Assembly (NCBI GenBank): GCA_034770075.1
Contig: JAVJAP010000103.1
Location: forward strand, 868,001 to 932,000
Origin: Aralia elata
Lineage: Eukaryota > Streptophyta > Magnoliopsida > Apiales > Araliaceae
Reading direction: 5' to 3'
Length of the DNA stretch: 64,000 bases
Below the pieces are notes generated by a model. The model searched no databases and had not been told where the DNA came from. It was given only the letters and a program-made list of their open reading frames with translations. Made by a program: the position numbers and the translations under genes. Shown here in pieces: positions 1-10,322 of the stretch; positions within the stretch are counted from its first letter, which is position 1; each line of letters opens with the position of its first letter.

Positions 1-1616
1 TCCTTCTTGCATTAACACAGCTCCAATGCCTAATCCTGAAGCATCACATTCAATTTCAAAGGTCTTAGTGAAATTAGGCAATACAAGTAAAGGAGCGTTA
101 GTTAATTTTTCTTTAATCAAATTAAACGCTTTTTCCTGTGCATCACCCCACTTGAATCCTACACTCTTTTTGATTACTTCGGTGAGTGGTGCTGTGACTT
201 CGCTGAAGTTCCTTACAAACCGTCTATAGAAACTTGCGAGCCCATGGAAGCTACGAACTTGACTGACATTCGTAGGAGTTGGCCATTCTTGGATTGCACG
301 TACCTTTTCTTCGTCAACCTGTACTCCCTGTGCACGAACAACAAAGCCAAGGAACACAACTCGATCCGTACAAAATGTGCATTTGTCCATATTAGCATAC
401 AATTTTTCTTTCCGAAGCACTTCTAGGACAGATTTTATATGCAATGCATGCTCTCCTAAATCTTTACTGTAGATCAAGATATCATCAAAGTAGACAACTA
501 CAAATTTTCCAATGAAGGATCGCAAAACATGGTTCATTAATCTCATGAATGTGCTAGGAGCATTAGTTAAACCAAAGGGTAAGACTAACCACTCGTATAA
601 TCCATATTTTGTTTTAAAAGCAGTTTTCCATTCGTCACCCTCATGCATTCTAATTTGATGATAACCACTCTTTAAATCTATTTTAGAAAACACACAAGAT
701 CCATGCAATTCATCTAACATATCATCTAACCTAGGAATGGGATGCCGATACTTTACCGTGATGTTATTTACCGCTCGACAATCAATGCACATGTGCCACT
801 TCCCATCTTTCTTAGGTACTAAAATAACTGGAACCGCACATGGACTCATGCTTTCTCTCACGAACCCCTTGTCCATTAGCTCGTCAACTTGCCTTTGCAA
901 TTCCTTCGTTTCCTCGGGATTGCTTCGGTATACTGGGCGATTTGGAATGGTCGCGCCGGGGACAAAGTCAATTTGATGTTCAATTCCCCGAATTGGTGGT
1001 AATCCTTGGGGAAGCTCCTCGGGAAATACATCCTGATAATCCTGCAAAAGAGTAGAAATAACACTAGGCAATGAAGTTTTATTAGCGTTAGTATTCAAAA
1101 GTGCCTCCCTATACCGAAGTACAATCATTGGCCTTTTAGAATCCAAAGCTCGCCTTACATCACTCCTTTTTGCAAAAATATTTGTTTTTCTCTCTTCTCC
1201 TTTCTTTTTTTCTCTCTCTTTTGTTTTCTTTTCATGATCTCTCTGTAAGTGTATTTGATCCTCATGCACCTGTTTTGGTGACATAGGACACAAGGTAACT
1301 TTTCTTTGATTGTGAACAAAAGAGTACTCATTAGTAAAACCGTCGTGTTTTACTCGCCAATCGAACTGCCAAGGTCTCCCAAGTAGTAAATGACCTGCCT
1401 GCATAGGAACTACATCACAAAGGATCTCATCAACATACTTCCCAATTGTAAACGGTACTGATACTTGCTTTGGTAACTAAGATGTCGCCGCTGTCATTGA
1501 GCCACTGCAATCGGTATGGGTGAGGATGTTTGGATGTTGTAAGTCCCAATTTCTCCACCATTGTGATGCTTTCCACATTTGTACAGCACCCACCATCAAT
1601 TACAACACAACAGATC
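1..1616 (-). pseudogene. Gy1 pol: protease, reverse transcriptase, start of RNase H
   Basis: This region would make cDNA from the element RNA. From about 1476 down to the window edge the frame is open for roughly 490 codons. It shows RT blocks in order: a PEELPQGLPP-type entry, KKDGKWHMCIDCRAVNN, FSKIDLKSGYHQ, LPFGLTNAPSTF and the catalytic YFDDIL near 480-500, then RNase H starting at CDASGLGIGAVL at the very edge. The protease part (about 1480-1616) has an IDGG active-site-like motif but needs two single-base shifts, near 1478 and 1625, to join gag and RT. These are the only breaks seen, so the copy is lightly damaged. The open frame lacks a stop inside the window. Confidence 0.85.
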
Positions 1617-2915
1617 TTACCATTTTACCATGCATCTAGTATGAAATAGATTCTCTCTTTGCTCGCTGCTTTCTTCCTTTACCTGTGTACTAAGCATTCT
1701 CCGTGTAACTAACACTTCGCCATGCATAGCAACCTCTCTATCTTCCTCCAACGGTGGCATAGAGTCATTGTCACTATCTTCTTCCTCGGTCTCCAAATCC
1801 CCATTATCAAGCAATAACATAGTTCTTTGATTTGGGCATTGATTTGCAATATGTCCCCTGCCTTGACATTTAAAGCATACAATATCTCGATTACGACTAG
1901 TAGAAGGTGTATTAGTTTTACCTTGCACCACTTGATTAGCCGCTCCCTGCTTGATTTCTGGCTTTGGATTGAAAACAGTTGGCTTTTCCTCACGCTTCAC
2001 ATTATTGGATTTCCATGATGAACATGTGGTAGTGTTTATTCGCTGGCCACCTCTCCTCTTAAGTTGCTTCTCTATTTTGATAGCCATGTGCACCATGTCT
2101 TCCAATACCACATAATGTTGGCGCTCCACCAAATCTGCAATATCCCAATTTAAACCTGCTGAAAATCGGGCCATGGTTGCCTCATTATCCTCGTCGATGT
2201 CAGCTCTAGACATTAGCATTTCCATTTCTTTGAAGTAGTCCTCCACACTCTTGTTTCCCTGTCTCAAATTTTGTAAGTTTCGAAACAGATCTCGATAGTA
2301 GTGGCTTGGGACAAACCTCTTTTTCATTACAGCTTTCATTTCTGCCCAAGTCTCTATTGGACGTTCTCTGCACCTCCTTCGGCTGGTCATCAATTGATCC
2401 CACCAAGTAATTGCATACTCTGAAAATTCGGTAGCTGCAATCCTAACTTTCTTGAGTTCCGAGTAGTTGTGACAGTCAAAGATCCACTCCATTTTCTTCT
2501 CCCACTCTAAATATGCCTCGGGGTCACTCCTGCCTTGGAATGTGGGAATTTTCATTTTGATGCTATCGAGATTGTTGTCCTCTCGATTTCGGCCGCCTCT
2601 ATCCTTTGCAAAATGTCTCCTAGGGATAAGGTCAATTTCCCGATCCTCTTCCTCGCTAAACCTTTCATCATAGTAATTTGTCTCCGCTAGCCTTGCTTCC
2701 GTTTGTTGGGTCTTTCCTTTTGGGCGCCCACCCGGAGGGATTTGAGTTTGTTCCCCTCGAGTGACACTCAATTGATCGATGCGATCATGCACTTGTTCAA
2801 TAGCCATCCCCAATTGTCTAGAAAATTCTTTCATCATAGCCTCCATCATGAGTTTTGGGTCAAAATTCGATGTAGAAGGTTCATTTTCAATTGTCTTATC
2901 TCTTGTGTTAGACAT
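1617..2915 (-). CDS. Gy1 gag (capsid/nucleocapsid)
   Basis: This encodes the structural protein that would package element RNA in the cytoplasm. I chose the ATG at 2915 (MSNTRDKT) because it follows a splice-acceptor-like TTTTGCAG by five bases. The frame is open further upstream to 3023, but that part looks like leader. The order is a glutamine/charged N-terminus, a retrotransposon gag domain in the middle (WEKKMEWIFDCHNYSE, then WAEMKAVMKKRFVP), and a single CCHC zinc knuckle CFKCQGRGHIANQC near 1830-1870. An acidic tail (ETEEEDSDND) ends the protein. It is about 433 residues, normal for Ty3/gypsy gag. It runs into the protease with a frameshift at the stop. Confidence 0.85.
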   Translation of the reverse strand: MSNTRDKTIENEPSTSNFDPKLMMEAMMKEFSRQLGMAIEQVHDRIDQLSVTRGEQTQIPPGGRPKGKTQQTEARLAETNYYDERFSEEEDREIDLIPRRHFAKDRGGRNREDNNLDSIKMKIPTFQGRSDPEAYLEWEKKMEWIFDCHNYSELKKVRIAATEFSEYAITWWDQLMTSRRRCRERPIETWAEMKAVMKKRFVPSHYYRDLFRNLQNLRQGNKSVEDYFKEMEMLMSRADIDEDNEATMARFSAGLNWDIADLVERQHYVVLEDMVHMAIKIEKQLKRRGGQRINTTTCSSWKSNNVKREEKPTVFNPKPEIKQGAANQVVQGKTNTPSTSRNRDIVCFKCQGRGHIANQCPNQRTMLLLDNGDLETEEEDSDNDSMPPLEEDREVAMHGEVLVTRRMLSTQVKEESSEQRENLFHTRCMVKW

Positions 2916-2920
2916 ATTTC

Positions 2921-2940
2921 CTGCAAAATAAAGATTAGTA
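2921..2940 (-). promoter_or_regulatory. Splice branchpoint and acceptor candidate before Gy1 gag
   Basis: Reading the minus strand, a TACTAAT branchpoint-like sequence is followed by CTTTATTTTGCAG, and the gag ATG comes five bases later. This is a near-ideal plant 3' splice site. A matching donor in the leader or LTR was not pinned down, so use in splicing is inferred. Confidence 0.5.
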
Positions 2941-3023
2941 GAAAACAAGTTTCTCACCACTCCCTTGCGTGTTTCACTCAAACAATATACCACATAAGTA
3001 GGAAACGCTCGTGTATCACACAA

Positions 3024-3339
3024 TTAGGCTTTTACCCTCAATTAAACTTACTACTCTTGCCTTTTTCCGCTCGTAGTTCTCTCTAATAGGTTCTTTTTGA
3101 ATTCTCACAAATATTACCTCAATTCTCTAATTACAATCCAATAATAACTTATCAAGAAACAATATAGAAGGTACGAGTCTCCACAAGACTTTCAAACGCC
3201 AAATATGATTCTTGCAAATGAAAATCCCGATGATAGCAATTCAACAATACAAATTTTCTGCTATATATTTTATGCAGTTTTTTTTTTTGACTATATTTCA
3301 ACAATAAAAGTAAAGATAAGTAACTTGATAAGAAACTTA
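3024..3339 (-). other. Gy1 untranslated leader
   Basis: AT-rich sequence between the primer site and gag, with a T run at 3280-3289. I see no gene in it; short frames here are leader. Confidence 0.6.
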
Positions 3340-3340
3340 G

Positions 3341-3352
3341 CTTTGATACCAA
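3341..3352 (-). promoter_or_regulatory. Gy1 primer binding site (initiator Met tRNA)
   Basis: On the minus strand it reads TGGTATCAAAGC, one base from the plant initiator-Met site TGGTATCAGAGC. It follows the LTR end by one base. It fixes the LTR boundary at 3354 and the element strand. Confidence 0.85.
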
Positions 3353-3353
3353 A

Positions 3354-4338
3354 TGATAGACTCCACGGCACGCTTGCGTGAGGTGGTCGTCGCCCGGATC
3401 GTTTCTAACAAGTTGATAGGATGGATAGCTTGCAACACCTTAACCCCTCGCCTATATGTAGACGGTAATCTTGGTACAATTGCTTGCTTAGGAAATTTGC
3501 GGAGGATGAACACCAACGACACTTCGACCCCTCGCTTATATTGAAGCGGTAATCTTGGTACTATCGACGATTGATGCGGTAGAAGACGCCACACACAACT
3601 ATGAATGGTTGTATGATAAGTCAATTATGAATCTAAAAAGAAGAACTAAGGAACACTTAGGAATTCTTCAAAGAACCACAAGTAGAGAAACAAACTCACA
3701 ATAGTATTGATAATCTGAAAATTGATATGAATGAATGATTTTACATCCTAGCATCACTTGGTATTTATAGGAACTCATGGTGTGCTAAACCATCATCATA
3801 AGTCAAGATCTAACAACTAATCACATCACATGTATCAGCCACCCAAAGAATTTAACAATCCAAAACATGTGATGTGTTAAAAGTCCAAATCAGACAACTA
3901 TAAACTGATCAGCACGTTGCAAGCTATTTTCACACCTGATAAATTTCGAATTTGGACTTGGGCCAAGAATGAAAATTGTAGCCCTGGAGTTTCTAATGAA
4001 TTTAGGCTTTTGAATCACCTCATTTGGAGTTTGGAAACTCAAGTTATGGCCAAAATACGAACTGATGTCAAACTATTCCAAAAGTGCGAAAATGCTGATT
4101 CTTTTGTGTCGGTTCGGGTATGCTTGCTTCCAATGTGTTTATGAACTTCGCGTGCTTGTAACCCGTCTCTATAACCTCTATGCTCGATCTAACCTCGGTC
4201 CATAATTTATGAATCATCCCGTTAAGTCCTTCTTTGAAGCGTTTAGCTCGTGTCCTCGTAATGGGTCCAAGTGGCATATGCAATGGATCCACTTGTGTTT
4301 TGTCAAGGGCTTGTGAACTTAGGATGTCCTCATCAACA
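3354..4338 (-). repeat. Gy1 5' LTR
   Basis: About 985 bases, beginning TGTTGATGAG (minus strand) and ending GTCTATCA just before the primer site. A TATAAATA box lies at 3762-3769 (minus), about 570 bases into the LTR. The first 270 bases (minus) keep an open frame with a GPITRTRAKRFKEGLNG motif at 4200-4292. That motif is known from the C-terminal tail of some plant gypsy polyproteins, so pol probably runs into the 3' LTR of this family. The 5' outer boundary is inferred from TG...CA and the change to CACTA sequence, because the partner LTR is outside the window. Confidence 0.7.
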
Positions 4339-4530
4339 CGTGTCCTTCTCTGGCAGTTTAGGTCAGGCTCAATATCGATGGAATTTCCGTCAGGAATAAG
4401 GGTAATTCAATCAGAATTAATGTTTTTTTATAAGTATGAACCTTATTTTCGACGAAAATTTCCGTCGATTTTGCTTGTTCCGTCGAAATTAGTAAATTTT
4501 TTTAATATTTTTTTGATTTTATAATTTCCA
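4339..4530 (-). repeat. CACTA-1 3' subterminal repeats
   Basis: Contains GATGGAATTTCCGTCAGG, CGACGAAAATTTCCGTCGA and TTCCGTCGAAATTAG. The same words recur at the opposite end (48179-48477). In CACTA elements such subterminal repeats bind the element's regulatory protein. 4531-4853 after it is AT-rich with no gene. Confidence 0.65.
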
Positions 4531-4853
4531 GGTTTTAAAACCCATTTTTTGTACTTGTAACCTGCTTTATCCTAATAACATATACAGTAATAAGATTTCA
4601 TACAAGATAACTATAAAAACCTATTTTATTTCATCAAACACGTACATACACTAAGCTAACAACTGCCAATATGAACTAAGTCATCAACAATAACAAAAAT
4701 ACGATAATGTTCCATAAATTATACAATATGATGTTCAAAACTCATACAGACTCAACTTAAATAAATATGTATAAATGATCTAAAATTTTTAATGAATAAA
4801 AATCTATACAAATCGATACAAATCTATAAATCTATTAAATCTATAAAAATGAA

Positions 4854-5265
4854 CTATAAACTAGTAGGAGGAGGATCATCAGCGTCGTCGTCCCCCAAGT
4901 CGGCATGGCCATCGCCACCATGCTCTTCATCATCACCAACTCGGTCGCCATCGCCACCCTGTTGATAAGATTAAAAATATAAATCATTAGTCCATACATA
5001 TGTGAGAATTAAAGGGACAACTAAATGAAAATGAAATAATATGCAGATTACCTGAGTAGTTAAGGACTCGCCTAAAGCCTCCACTAGTAAGGTAACCACC
5101 ATTCGGAGCACCTCGCCGCTTAACATGATGAATTACTCCTACGGTAATCCCGTACTCTCGAGGGTAACCCCTGCTGCAATATCCTGAGCTAGATGGTGAA
5201 GGCAAGCACGGCTAGGCAACTGTTGACGATGAAAAATCGAATCTGTACAGAACGTATCAGCAACC
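4854..5265 (-). pseudogene. CACTA-1 TNP1-like gene, last exons
   Basis: These are the two 3'-most exons on the minus strand. The first ends at 5052 with donor CTCAG|GTAATC. The last runs from 4958 (after CTTATCAACAG) to the stop at 4854-4856. The last exon encodes a glycine/aspartate-rich acidic tail (GGDGDRVGDDEEHGG, then DDDADDPPPTSL). Its phase matches a frame in the preceding exon, but that frame meets a stop near 5125, so exact exon structure or integrity is uncertain. The gene continues upstream beyond the Tek1 insertion at 17329. Between 5221 and 5265 there is only exon or intron remnant. Confidence 0.6.
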
Positions 5266-5270
5266 GCCGC
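5266..5270. other. Tek1 target-site duplication, left copy
   Basis: GCCGC here matches ACCGC at 17329-17333, four of five bases, directly outside the TG and CA ends of Tek1. It shows that Tek1 is one insertion event into CACTA-1. Confidence 0.75.
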
Positions 5271-8180
5271 TGTAAAGACCGTGAATTCTGGATAGCCTTG
5301 TAATTCGAGCTTATGAATATTGATGCCTATTATTTAAATAAATTTTATGAGTAATATTTTTATGTGATTAAATAAATATGTATATGTGTTATATGTATAC
5401 ATATATTTATTTTTATATGATGAGATGTATATTTAAAGTTGGTTTAAACTAGTTTAATTGTTTGAAGTTACTAAAGAAGCTACCGCTTCAAATTAAGTGG
5501 TTAAAACTCGAATTTGAGTTCGGATTAAAATTTGGAGAAACAGACTGCAGATTTAAATCCGGAACGTCCAAATTAGTCAGAATAGACCCTAAACACATTT
5601 TGTGTCGGGGTTGACTTTTTGGTCAAAAGTCAACCCGTTGACTTTTCGGTAAAAAGTCAAACATGAATTTCAGAGATGAATTTGACGAAACGAATATTCC
5701 CATGATGATGAGAATGTCGATTTTAGTAGAAATCAACTGTCTTCACTAAAAGTTAATTTTCGAATGTCAAAATGGTAAAATAGGCCATTAAATAGATAAA
5801 TGGGCATTAATTTGGAGTAATCAGCTATGGTGGGCCCCTTGACAGCTGAACTTGCTTCTAATTAGAGGAAAAATTCTGCAGAGGCAAATGGGAGAAGATG
5901 AACCAACAAATGAAGAAAAAAAAAGTAAAAGGAAGAGAAACTCTTCCAATTCTCTAACCCTTCCATCTTTTTCTTGATTCCATTCAACTGATGATTTGGG
6001 AGGTAAAAGGTTGAGGAATATGAAGAGTTAGGAAGAGGAAAGGGGTAAGCTAGAAATATTTATAAATACTCCCTTCCTAAACACTTGTCCAATCTTTGCA
6101 AATTCATTCTACCCGTAAGAAATTGAGTGTGAGGAGAGGGAGCTCGGGAGAAGAGGAAGGATTGCTAGAAGATTGTTAGAAGAGTTCAGTGAGCAAACAA
6201 GGAAGAAGAGAAGTTTCAGGAGAGCTAAGGACAAGGAAGAAGAGGTGCATCAAGCTTGAGCCAAGAAAGCTAGCAAATAAGGAGAAAGTACATTTAAGAG
6301 GTTAGTTATGAACTTTTATTAGTTCCATATGAAATTGATGAACACATGCCTAAATAATGATGTAATTGAATTACTTGGGTTGTGAATTGATGGGTTAATG
6401 ATAATTGATGAATATAGGAGTAATAAGGATGAATTTTTGGTTTAATCATGCCTAAAAGCTTCTGAAATATGAAAATTTAAGCTATGCATATAACATGTTT
6501 GATAAAATACCTTAAAGAGGTTTAAATGCTTGGTTGTGGGAGGTTAATGTTGATGGAGGGTCATGAAGGACCCTAAGATATAAAATGGATATATTGGAGA
6601 TTATGTATGATGATTCATGTGTTTATATTCATAAGAATGCATGTAAGATAGATGTAGTAATGTTAAAATGAAAAATGGGAAGTTTAGTTTATAAACTGAC
6701 TTTTCCAGGAGTCACAACTTTTTTGTGTAAATCATATTTTTGGATACCTTTGAGGTGGAAAGATGCTCTTATGAGTGATGAAATGAACGCAACTAGAATC
6801 GAGTAAAAAGATGTAAAAATAAAGATTTGGTGATTGTTTTAGTAAAGAACACTTAGAACATTCAAACAGAGCATGAGTTAATATTTTGGCCTAAGATTTG
6901 GCCATGTTAGTGTTAATGGGGAGCTCTAAAATTTTGATATGTTGTATCTCTATGTCTTAAGAGTCCATAGAGTCTGAAATGGACCAATTTGAACGTGTAT
7001 AGAAGGAGTTGTGGTGGTTGGAAGCAAGATAGGTCTAGAACACCAAAAAACAGAGCATTCCGGAAGAAATCGGGCTGGGAGGCTCAGGCCGAGCGCCTAA
7101 GCACTTGGCTAGGTGCTGGCCACGAGCTGAGCTACTGTGAGAGAGCACCTAGGCACTGCCCATAAGCTAGTTTTGGGCAACTAGGCGCTGGACAAGAGAC
7201 CGTGCAAACAACTTTGACATCCTTTAGTAAAATGGGCATAACTTTCTCATACGAACTCGGATTGAGATGATTCAAGATGGTTCGAAAAGAGAAAGAGTAG
7301 ACCTACAACTTTTCTTTTTAAGTTTTTCAATATGATATTTGTAGCATGGCTTAAATTAGCCATTTATAGGACTGATGTGTAATTGGGGTCAATCGGAGGG
7401 TGTCGGGCATGCGCGTAAGCACATGTATTGATCCAGACAATGTAAAATATTGTTCTAAGTTCTAAAACATGAATGATATGAATTTTAATGATACTTAGCA
7501 TTAACCAATGGGTATTAGATAAATCGAATGGGCGTGCTAGGCGTACGCAATTGCGTGTTATTTGGGCGTTCGAATAGGCAAAGTTGGCGTACGGACGCGC
7601 AAGCGTCGTAATGCCATAACTAGTGTGTGTAATCTTGTTTAATATTATGTTTCTAATAAGATTGAAACATTATAGAGTAGTATAAACCATTATTTGGTAT
7701 CCGATATGTGACTAATTATTGTGTGAATATGTACTTAATTGTATAGGATATTAAGGAGCATGTGTTGTAATATTGTAGCAGATGCATCAGGCAGGTTTCC
7801 TATCTTAACTCAATTTATTTATTGAGCAAGTTTCCCTAACCTTACTCGAATTATACTTGAGCAGGTTTCCTATTTTATACAAATGTTATATATTGTTGCA
7901 AGTTTCACGACTCAAATTGAGCTATTACTTTCAAGTTATGGTAGTGGATTAATTATTGTAAATTACTCCACATCAAAGAAAATTCTTGATATTCGCACCC
8001 TGTGCATTTGAATTCATGATCTATTATCGGATTGTGAAACATTTAAGTTCTTCATTCATGAACTGTTTAAGGAAATAGTCTCCGCCACTTGTTTTGGCTA
8101 GGCATGTACATGTTATTATTTTAAAAGCTATCCAAATCGATTGTTAGTATGGATTCTTGGACTGAGAGAGCAACTAATGT
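5271..8180 (+). repeat. Tek1 5' LTR, truncated at its 3' end
   Basis: Matches the 3' LTR (13776-17328) base for base with a few percent difference up to GACTGAGAGAGCAA near 8176. There it jumps into pre-gag ORF sequence, so about 650 bases of LTR end plus the primer site and leader start are deleted. It holds a TATAAATA box at 6061-6068 and a donor-like AGAG|GTTAGT at 6301. A GC-rich island lies at 7070-7200 and a GAGCARGTTTCC motif array at 7790-7910. No gene is present. Confidence 0.88.
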
Positions 8181-8194
8181 TTATTTATTTCATA

Positions 8195-8803
8195 TTAGGC
8201 CGAGGATGAGGACCCCGAGGAGGATCCAGTGACAGAGGATGATGAGCCACCCGAGTATGCAGATGGCATCGGCTACTACTAGTGACATCATCGAAGAACT
8301 GACAAATAGGAATGAGGAGCTTGAGAATCGAGTAGCCCACTTAGAGGAGCAGAACCAGGATCGAGAGGAACAGTACAGGTCATTAGCGTATCAGACTTTA
8401 GGGAAAAAGGCTGAGTTAACCCAAAAGCTGTAGGAAAAGGACCAGAGGATTGCCGAGCTAGAGGCAGAGGTTCAAGGTCAGCGTGGGCTTCTGTTTAGCT
8501 TGGTGTGATGGTTTATGACCTCTTAGAGAGGAATGTGGTGTTGGTAGGACAGATAGAGCGGGTAGAGGATCAGCTGGAGACTACTCGTCTGGAACGAGAT
8601 GAGGCTATAGAGCAGTTGGCAGCCCTGACCGCAGAGATTGATTCCCTCAGGTTAGGCTTGACCACTTCTATTGGCAGGCTGAGGGACAGGGTGAGGAGGT
8701 ACCCTAGGGATGAGGGAGTAGCAAGCGCGTGATTGGGCATCGAGTGGTCGACAGGCTAGCTCGACGGGAGCTCGGGGTTGCAATTCACCGCAACAGGCAG
8801 TGA
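8195..8803 (+). pseudogene. Tek1 pre-gag coiled-coil ORF remnant
   Basis: A degenerate relative of the 2B ORF at 31251-32147. In shifting frames it shows the same order. First is an acidic stretch (EDEDPEEDPVTEDDEPPE, 8201-8255), then heptad-rich coiled coil (NEELENRVAHLEEQN, 8308-8352). A second coiled coil (QIERVEDQLETTRLERDE) ends in RLRDRVRRYPR (about 8680-8705). A basic tail follows with RVVDRLARREL (8740-8775), stopping at 8801-8803. An in-frame TAG lies at 8431 and frameshifts lie near 8256, 8500 and 8715. The N-terminus is lost in the LTR deletion. Its function is unknown; the conservation of layout between two divergent families argues it was once a real protein. Confidence 0.6.
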
Positions 8804-8834
8804 TGTGTTATTTTTAGCATTATGTTTGCAGTAG

Positions 8835-8977
8835 GTCCCACTTTTGTTATACTAGGGGCATACTTGTGTTGTAAATCCCTATGCTTGTAGCATGCATGGG
8901 ATAGTAGTTGAACCCCAAATTTTGTTTCTGATAGAGGGGTGGAAAGTTATTATTCCCCACTTTTGTTTGTTAGGGGA
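8835..8977 (+). ncRNA. Tek1 leader: three consecutive stem-loops
   Basis: Three hairpins share the loop word ACTTTTGTT. They are GTCCC/GGGGC (8835-8839 with 8855-8859), ACCCC/GGGGT (8912-8916 with 8936-8940) and TCCCC/GGGGA (8954-8958 with 8973-8977). The same array, with compensating stem changes, lies at 32192-32335 in Tek2. A cis-acting RNA element of the transcript is inferred. 8978-9185 downstream holds no gene. Confidence 0.55.
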
Positions 8978-9185
8978 TAGTTAATGGTTGGCAGGCTATG
9001 TCATTTAGCATTTATAGAAGTATGACACATGTTGAGTCTGGTTGTATTAAAACATTGGTGTATGATTAGAAATGTAGTTGTTTTATTTAAATCAAATGTG
9101 TCTGATAGATACTTTTACTTTTAATTGTTGACATAAATGACTTTTTGCATATGGCATAAATCTAGTAGTAAAAGCCGACGGTTTT

Positions 9186-9195
9186 CTTTTATCAG
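9186..9195 (+). promoter_or_regulatory. Splice acceptor candidate before Tek1 gag
   Basis: TTTTCTTTTATCAG ends at 9195, three bases before the gag ATG at 9199. The same layout occurs before gag of Gy1, Tek2B and Tek7. Confidence 0.5.
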
Positions 9196-9198
9196 ATC

Positions 9199-10260
9199 AT
9201 GCCTCCAAGAAGACAGCCACAAAACCAAAGGGTTGAGGAATTGGTTAATAACACTCAGGGTCATCCAGACCCAATGAGAGCGTTTGCTGAGTTACTGGCA
9301 GAAGCTATGCAAAATAGACCTCCACCTGTTGGAGAACAGCCAGAGCGGCATCTTGCGCAGCATTTGGCTAGTTTCAAAGATTTTAAGCTAGTAGGACCTC
9401 CCGAGTTCAAGGGAACACTAGACCGATTGAAGTCTAAACCTGGATCGAAGAAATATAAAAAGTGTTTGAGGTTACAAGGGTGGCCAAAGAACAAAAGACA
9501 GGGTTCGCCACCTTTATGATGAAAGGTGAAGCGAACTATTGGTTGAAGGCCAACAAAAGTCGTGCTGGAAATGGTATGATACCATGGGAACCTTTCAAGG
9601 AGCTATTCTTCGAGAACTACTTCCCGGAGAGTATGCAGCAGAACATGGAGGTGAAGTTTCTAGAGCTCAAGCAAGGGAGCACGTCAGTTGTAGAGTATGC
9701 AACTAAATTTAATGAGTTAGCCCGATTTGCACCCCACCAGGTAAACACTGAAGCCAGAAAGGCAAGGAGATTTGAATTAGGCCTGAAACTGTGGGTGTAC
9801 AGTAGGGTGGCAGTTTTAAGGATTGACACATTTTCTACGCTGTTGAAAAACGCCATCATCGCCAAAGGAGGCAACGAGGCTCTAGCGAAGTTCAATCAAG
9901 ACAAAAAAAAGGGTCACGAAGGAAGCAAGGGAGGAAGCAGCGGGGGAAGTAATCCGAATAAAAGGAAATGGAGTGATAGCCAATCTTCTGGTGGCAACAA
10001 GTCCGGAGGAGAGGTTAAGAAGGGTAATAAGTGCAATAATTGTGGAAAGAATCACTCTGAAGAGTGCATGAAACGAAAAGGAGTTTGTTTCAACGGTGGG
10101 CAACAGGGGCACTTTGCTCCTTAGTGCCCAAATGGAAAAAAAGCAGGATGCTTCTCATGTGGAGCATCAGACCATCAAATCAAGGATTGCCCGAAAAGGA
10201 AGGGGGATGTAACAAGTGGAAACAGGAACAACAACAATAGCAACAACAACAATAATAGGC
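9199..10260 (+). pseudogene. Tek1 gag
   Basis: Nucleocapsid precursor, starting MPPRRQPQNQR at 9199, the same start as 2B gag. The gag domain is split: a one-base loss near 9421 and stops between 9433 and 9460 separate 9199-9420 from the rest, which is open from 9462 to 10124. The zinc-knuckle region has CNNCGKNHSEEC, a second knuckle damaged in its second cysteine (CFNGGQQGH), and CFSCGASDHQIKDC after a TAG at 10122-10124. Lysine/glycine/serine-rich linkers precede the knuckles, as in 2B. It is not functional as it stands. Confidence 0.8.
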
Positions 10261-10322
10261 TGAGCATTGGAGGGCCAGCTAGCCAAACCAACAGACCAAC
10301 GACACGCACTTTCAATATCACA

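Larger units (their letters stand above)
1..4338 (-). mobile_element. Gy1: Ty3/gypsy LTR retrotransposon, 5' half
   Basis: Reading on the minus strand, the order is 5' LTR (4338 to 3354), initiator-Met primer site, leader, gag, protease, reverse transcriptase and the start of RNase H, where the window ends. Protease-RT-RNase H order without an integrase before RT is the Ty3/gypsy arrangement. The right LTR end abuts CACTA-1 subterminal sequence at 4339, so Gy1 appears to have inserted in or beside the CACTA 3' end. The other LTR and target duplication are outside the window. It is clearly a different family from the Tek elements: its LTR is only about 1 kb and its RT differs. I do not assign it to a named lineage. 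Confidence 0.88.

Noticed and set aside
2703..3086. 127-codon plus-strand ORF across Gy1 gag
   Set aside because: Antisense shadow of gag; no recognisable domain.
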